Assembly: GCF_041677825.1 (NCBI RefSeq)
Contig: NZ_JBAYPG010000001.1
Location: forward strand, 172,168 to 236,167
Direction of reading: 5' to 3'
DNA from: Castellaniella sp041677825
GTDB taxonomy: Bacteria > Pseudomonadota > Gammaproteobacteria > Burkholderiales > Burkholderiaceae_B
Length of the DNA stretch: 64,000 nucleotides
Shown here one piece after another: positions 61,001 through 64,000 of the stretch (within the stretch, counting starts at the first letter, position 1; the number at the start of each line of letters is the position of its first letter). Under the pieces are notes generated by a model that worked only from the letters and a program-made list of their open reading frames with translations, searched no databases and was not told where the DNA came from. Position numbers and translations under genes: made by a program.

Positions 61001-63814
61001 TTCACCTTCGTGCTCTGCTGAAATGGCACATTCAAACTCGCCCTGGATATCGCTCAGCCCCGTACACAACGTGCCCAGGGCGCTGTCCTGAACCTGGGTA
61101 TCGTAGGTGTAGAAGCCGCCCACCAAACGCTTGCGGGTGGAATATCGGGTGCGCAAGCGCCCATCCAGCTGTACGGGCACCCCGGCCCGTGGCTGGCCAT
61201 CGGCGCCGAGAACCTGCAACCTGACAGGCGTCTCGTGCCCCCGGGGCAGCCAGCGATCGGCCCGGATGCCGACGATGACGTCGGCCGGCCATACGTCGAC
61301 ACGGTTTGCGATGGTCTGCACTTCACCTGCCGGATCGATGAACGAGGCCTCGAACAGCCAGGACATGGGTTCCGCCGTGGCCGGCACCGCACCGACATCG
61401 ATGCGTGCAAAGCCCTGCGCATCGAGCTGTACAGGCTGCTTGTCGAGAAACAGATGCCTGAACCGGCCCTGGCCCTGCCCTGGTGTATCCAGGGCAAAGC
61501 CCTGATCACCAAAGACATAGCCGGAATCGCCGGCAGGTTCAGGCGTCCGTGCCTGGGCCACGGCGGACAGTGTGGCGGCCAGCTCGCGCGCCGGCCCACC
61601 CGAGATCCATTCCAGTTGCAGGTCCACCTGCAGCGCGTCGGGAGCCACCAGAAGAGTCTGATCCGCACCATCGGCCCAGACCTTGAGCGAGCCCTGCAAC
61701 AGCGGCAATTTGAACGACTCGACGCGGAAGTGCCCCGCTTCGAGATCCGGCTGCCAGCCTGCGGCGCCCATGTCCAGCGGCATTGCAGGGCTCAGTTCTA
61801 TGGCGTATTGCCCTGGGCGCGCAGATTCGGCAAGCGGATAATCGAGCACGGCATACACGCCGCCACCGGCATTCATCTGCCAGGCCACAGGCAGGCTGGT
61901 GGCTTCTCCCGAGCCCACATGACGGATCGTCACGGTATCCGGCAAGCGCCTGTGCAGCGGGCTGCGCAGACCGGAGCGCGTCTGCTCGCGCACGAACAGC
62001 TTCATGGACACGGTATCCCCGGTGCGCACCAGGCTGCGATCGAGCACCGCGTGAGCCACCAGGTCAGGCGTGACCTGATGGCTGAAGGGGATGTCGAAGC
62101 GCCAGGGCTCGATGCCTCGATCCCACGTCGACCAGGTGAACGAAAAATCAGCCTGGCCATGTGCCATGGGGTGTTCTTCGGCAATCCGGGCGCTCGCCAT
62201 GACCCCCGACAGTCGCGTACCTTCACACCAGGCGTCCGCAGGCACGGGCGTTTGCGCATGCCAGAGCCCCTGCGCATCGGTCACGCCGCCCAGCAGGCGA
62301 TGGCCATCGCAGGACAGCACGGACACCTGTGCATCGGGCACCGGCAGGCCCTCATCCAGGGTGGTGACCCAGATCAGCGTATCGTCGCGCCCCGTCTTCA
62401 AATGAACCGACAGGTTGGTCACCAGCACGGCAGAACGTACGTACATCAGGGGCGCTGCCGTCTGCCCATCTGCGGCCTGCGGCTCGGCCAGCAACGCCTT
62501 TCCAAGGCGTGGCGAGGCAATTTCAATCACGTGCAGGCCGGCCTCGGCCACGGGGATTCCCAGCATCTCGATATCCGGGCCATCGTCATCGGACAGCGCG
62601 GGCAGATGCACTGCGCGCGGCTCATCCGTGGCGCCGTCGAGTATGGACAGGCTGCGCACATCGACGAGCGGCTCGTCTGTGGCGGCCTCACGCATCGGAC
62701 GCAGCGCCAAACGGTCGGCAAGCTGCGCCGACGTCAGCTGCCCTTCCTGAAGGCCCTGAACACGGGCCAACCACTGCAGGGCCCGCACCTCGTCGCGCAC
62801 CGTGAAATCCCGGACCGTGCCGGCAGAGACCTGCAAGTCGAGTGCACTCAGGCCCGGCCCCGCGCGACGCAGGGCCACAGGCACCATGGGCGTCTGCATC
62901 TGCGCCGGGGGACCCTCGGCAAAGCGCTCGACGATGCCGAACGGACCAGACGCAAATTTGACCAAAGGGGGCAAGGCGTCCATCACGATGTCCATGGGAA
63001 ACCGGTCTGCGTTCTCCAGGCCGCGACCCATGTCGTCGGACAGGCCCTCGGGAAACTCGAGCAGCAGATGGCTGCCTTCTGGAAATGGGGGCTCGAAGCG
63101 CACATGCTCCAGCCATGTGTCACCCGGAAAGGCGCCCGGTGCGAACTCGCTGGCCTGGCGCGGCCCATCGGGGGTCTGCAGGATGATGCGCTCGGCCTGC
63201 GCACGCGCGATCGGGCTCGAAAACCACACATTCAGGGCAGACAGCGGCAGGCAGGGCGCCCGGGCCGTGGCGCGGGTACAGCCAAGCGTCGCGCGAAACG
63301 GTTCGCGAACCTGAAAGGTGTCCTGCAGCCCGACTGCAGACACCATCGGCACACCCCCTTCGGCAAGCACCGCCGATACCCCGGGCTGCAGCACCAGGCG
63401 CACACGGGCACCGGGCGGCAAAAGCCGCTTGCACTGCACGATGCGCGCATCGGTCCGCTCCGGGCCATCGTCTGCCCAGCCCAGCGCATCGAGCAGGCGC
63501 TCGCGGTCGACCCCCGTGATGAGCCGCACAGGAACGGCTTCACCCAGCCCCTGAACCTCACAATACGTGTGGCTCAGCAGTGAAGCATCCTGCACCGCGG
63601 TATCGAACCGCAGCACAAAGCTTTGATCTTCGGCAATCGTGTGCGCCCAGGGCCATGCCAGGCGGGCACGAGGCCCGTCCGTACCGGACATCTGCCCAGG
63701 CCGTTCGAGCACCTCGCCCTGGGGCGCAACGCCCACCACGTCGGCCGCCATGGCGCCTGCAGAAATGCAGAAGGCCAGCAAGGCAAACCATTGACGGATG
63801 GACCCTGTTCGCAT
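58064..63814 (-). CDS. Bacterial alpha-2-macroglobulin (YfhM type)
   Basis: This 1916-residue periplasmic protein is thought to trap attacking proteases and protect the cell wall. It has a signal peptide (FALLAFCISAGAMA), a tandem MG-domain region and the bait/A2M regions. The thioester motif is PYTCFEQ near residue 1448, with cysteine and glutamine intact, so a reactive thioester is expected. No proper lipobox is present, so it is probably soluble rather than a lipoprotein as in E. coli. AGGAG lies 8 nt before the ATG. It is coupled to pbpC, which repairs wall damage. Confidence 0.94.
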   Translation of the reverse strand: MRTGSIRQWFALLAFCISAGAMAADVVGVAPQGEVLERPGQMSGTDGPRARLAWPWAHTIAEDQSFVLRFDTAVQDASLLSHTYCEVQGLGEAVPVRLITGVDRERLLDALGWADDGPERTDARIVQCKRLLPPGARVRLVLQPGVSAVLAEGGVPMVSAVGLQDTFQVREPFRATLGCTRATARAPCLPLSALNVWFSSPIARAQAERIILQTPDGPRQASEFAPGAFPGDTWLEHVRFEPPFPEGSHLLLEFPEGLSDDMGRGLENADRFPMDIVMDALPPLVKFASGPFGIVERFAEGPPAQMQTPMVPVALRRAGPGLSALDLQVSAGTVRDFTVRDEVRALQWLARVQGLQEGQLTSAQLADRLALRPMREAATDEPLVDVRSLSILDGATDEPRAVHLPALSDDDGPDIEMLGIPVAEAGLHVIEIASPRLGKALLAEPQAADGQTAAPLMYVRSAVLVTNLSVHLKTGRDDTLIWVTTLDEGLPVPDAQVSVLSCDGHRLLGGVTDAQGLWHAQTPVPADAWCEGTRLSGVMASARIAEEHPMAHGQADFSFTWSTWDRGIEPWRFDIPFSHQVTPDLVAHAVLDRSLVRTGDTVSMKLFVREQTRSGLRSPLHRRLPDTVTIRHVGSGEATSLPVAWQMNAGGGVYAVLDYPLAESARPGQYAIELSPAMPLDMGAAGWQPDLEAGHFRVESFKLPLLQGSLKVWADGADQTLLVAPDALQVDLQLEWISGGPARELAATLSAVAQARTPEPAGDSGYVFGDQGFALDTPGQGQGRFRHLFLDKQPVQLDAQGFARIDVGAVPATAEPMSWLFEASFIDPAGEVQTIANRVDVWPADVIVGIRADRWLPRGHETPVRLQVLGADGQPRAGVPVQLDGRLRTRYSTRKRLVGGFYTYDTQVQDSALGTLCTGLSDIQGEFECAISAEHEGEVELQASARDSKGRVARAAVTQWVWGDGFWSGGGDHDRMDVIPARKTWRAGEMAEFVVHMPFRQARALVAVEREGVLQAQVVELDGDAPVIRLPVDAAWGPNVYVSVLAVRGRVRSVPWASLVQWGWRDPMAWWHARDQQVADAPRPTGLVDLARPAFRYGIAGIQVLSGADQLDVQVQPERASYSVRDTARVRIQARRADGSPAAGAGLAFVAVDEALLELQDNASWDVLDAMRMQRAHGVQTATGQSEVVGRRHYGRKAVAAGGGGGFNATRELFDTRLLWQGERVLDGQGEAWVDVPLNDALSRFRLVAVVDLGADQFGIGQADITTTQDLQLVSGLPQVVREQDQIQAGITVLNRTRSSMALTVRASVEGDDGQAGAEFDAQRITLPAGASQQLSWAWQAPWLPGQAERALLRWQFTAETGADSAVSAQDAILVTQELLAAVPVTVQQASLLALQPDRPVSLPVAAPTGALVVNGHLRGGLQIGLQSSLAGALPGVRDWLRRYPYTCFEQLGSRALGIQDTAAWQALMQRLPSFQDERGLLAYFPGGRGSVALTAYVLEVAARARLLGWTYELPLTARERMLAGLQDFVFGRLEDQAWAPANDAFWRRLIAVEALSLWQAWQPGMLDTFDLVIDDWPTAALVTWLSILQHVPQLDRRDQRLTAVQAILRARLRRHGGTLQVADESANAGWWLMSDVTTVQARLLWNTLDLPGWRADWPLLLQGLLAWQRNGAWATTPANALGLLAVNRFAQLAETRPGQGRVRLALGGSSDQVFDWSDLPWEDGAYRDTLWLPWPAGGQGHLSMLQQSPGSGWANVLALAAVPHADPVDAGLRLERHVEVVSQAVEGHWSVGDIYRVVLTLHSSDWRGWTAVSDPIPAGASILGGGLGRDSAIGSGAAAGSADSDVIEPAWTERAPDAWRAYFDVLPPGTRVLRYVVRLNVPGVYHLPASRAEALYQPDVSGSVPNQPFRVEPMP

Positions 63815-64000
63815 GCCGCGGCTCCTGAAGTCACGCTATCGAAAGCAGGTTACCATTCACGTACCGCAGCGTCATGTCAGTCGATTCCAATCCGTAGATG
63901 AGTCTGAACTTGGTAGCTGGCAGCCTGTGTTGATGTGTGCAGCCGCCAACCTGTGGGTAGACGGTGGGTAACGCCGTAGGCGTTGTCCGCGGGCTATCCA
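63815..64000. other. Upstream region of the alpha-2-macroglobulin gene with a terminal hairpin
   Basis: This 186-bp end segment contains no ORF worth calling. It must hold the promoter for the alpha-2-macroglobulin operon; the only near matches are weak. GGGTAACGCC (63966-63975) and GGCGTTGTCC (63979-63988) pair as a 10-bp stem with two G-T wobbles and a GTA loop. It looks like a dispersed palindromic repeat or the end of a hairpin terminator cut by the window edge. Confidence 0.5.

Noticed and set aside
61235..63583. A 782-codon open frame on the plus strand opposite the alpha-2-macroglobulin gene
   Set aside because: It is antisense to a clear family member; long antisense frames are expected in GC-rich DNA, and the translation has no recognisable domain and is rich in His/Gln/Arg.
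1..64000. CRISPR arrays, tRNA or rRNA genes, insertion sequences, prophage
   Set aside because: No regularly spaced repeats, no cloverleaf-like sequence, no transposase or integrase and no terminal inverted repeats with target duplications were seen.

Overview
The window is gene-dense, GC-rich DNA from a betaproteobacterium, most likely in the order Burkholderiales and near the family Alcaligenaceae. This rests on gene content and order: leuC-leuD-leuB-asd-fimV-truA-trpF, recA-recX, a DUF2889 gene beside sucCD, rdgC, a BPSS1780-type membrane protein and a hemC-hemD-hemX-hemY run. Placement below family level is not justified by reading alone. Genes are packed with many 4-bp ATGA stop/start overlaps. 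No tRNA, rRNA, CRISPR array, insertion sequence or prophage was seen. The longest stretch without a gene is about 280 bp, upstream of recA.

Layout, left to right. (1) 1-5054, minus strand: a tripartite RND efflux system (fusion protein, pump, and an outer-membrane factor cut by the window edge). (2) 5115-18701, minus strand: a run reading leuC, leuD, leuB, asd, fimV, truA, a TRAP transporter pair (dctQ, dctM), trpF, then a three-gene ABC importer of the TrpXYZ type. trpF sits between two transporters, and trpB/trpA do not follow it here. (3) 18841-21134, minus strand: a DUF2069 membrane protein, aroC and an M48 lipoprotein protease. (4) 21179-22951, plus strand: a YihY/BrkB membrane protein and a two-CBS protein. 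dusA faces them on the minus strand with a 10-bp-stem hairpin at its start. thrB and a BPSS1780-type membrane protein follow on the plus strand. (5) 25848-35304, minus strand: a compact tad/Flp pilus operon. It encodes a pilin, TadG-like and TadE-like proteins, an unrecognised secreted or anchored protein, CpaB, a CpaC/RcpA secretin, an ATPase with an FHA domain fused to CpaF, TadB, TadC and a DUF192 protein. TadZ/CpaE, the TadV prepilin peptidase, TadD and RcpB are absent. (6) 35386-46225, minus strand: metE, DUF2889, sucC, sucD, hemC, hemD, hemX, hemY, ppa and an FAH-family hydrolase, ending in a strong intrinsic terminator that separates this run from the tad operon. metR is divergent from metE, with MetR-like sites between them. 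(7) 47309-48848, minus strand: recA-recX, with a LexA-like box over the recA -35. (8) 49128-53962, plus strand: a TctD/TctE-type two-component system coupled to an MHS-type MFS transporter with a large extracytoplasmic insertion, then rdgC. (9) 54070-63814, minus strand: an alpha-2-macroglobulin (YfhM type) coupled to pbpC, a secreted SecD-P1-head-like protein, and pyrB with an unusual N-terminal extension.

Most of the window is core metabolism (leucine, aspartate-family, aromatic, heme, methionine and pyrimidine pathways, TCA cycle) mixed with envelope functions. The part that best repays a closer look is the reduced tad locus, with its FHA-CpaF fusion, in-frame duplicated pilin leader, uncharacterised 250-residue protein and coupled DUF192 gene. 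Others are the trpF-coupled transporters, the HTH-like extension on PyrB, and the SecD-like secreted protein after pbpC.
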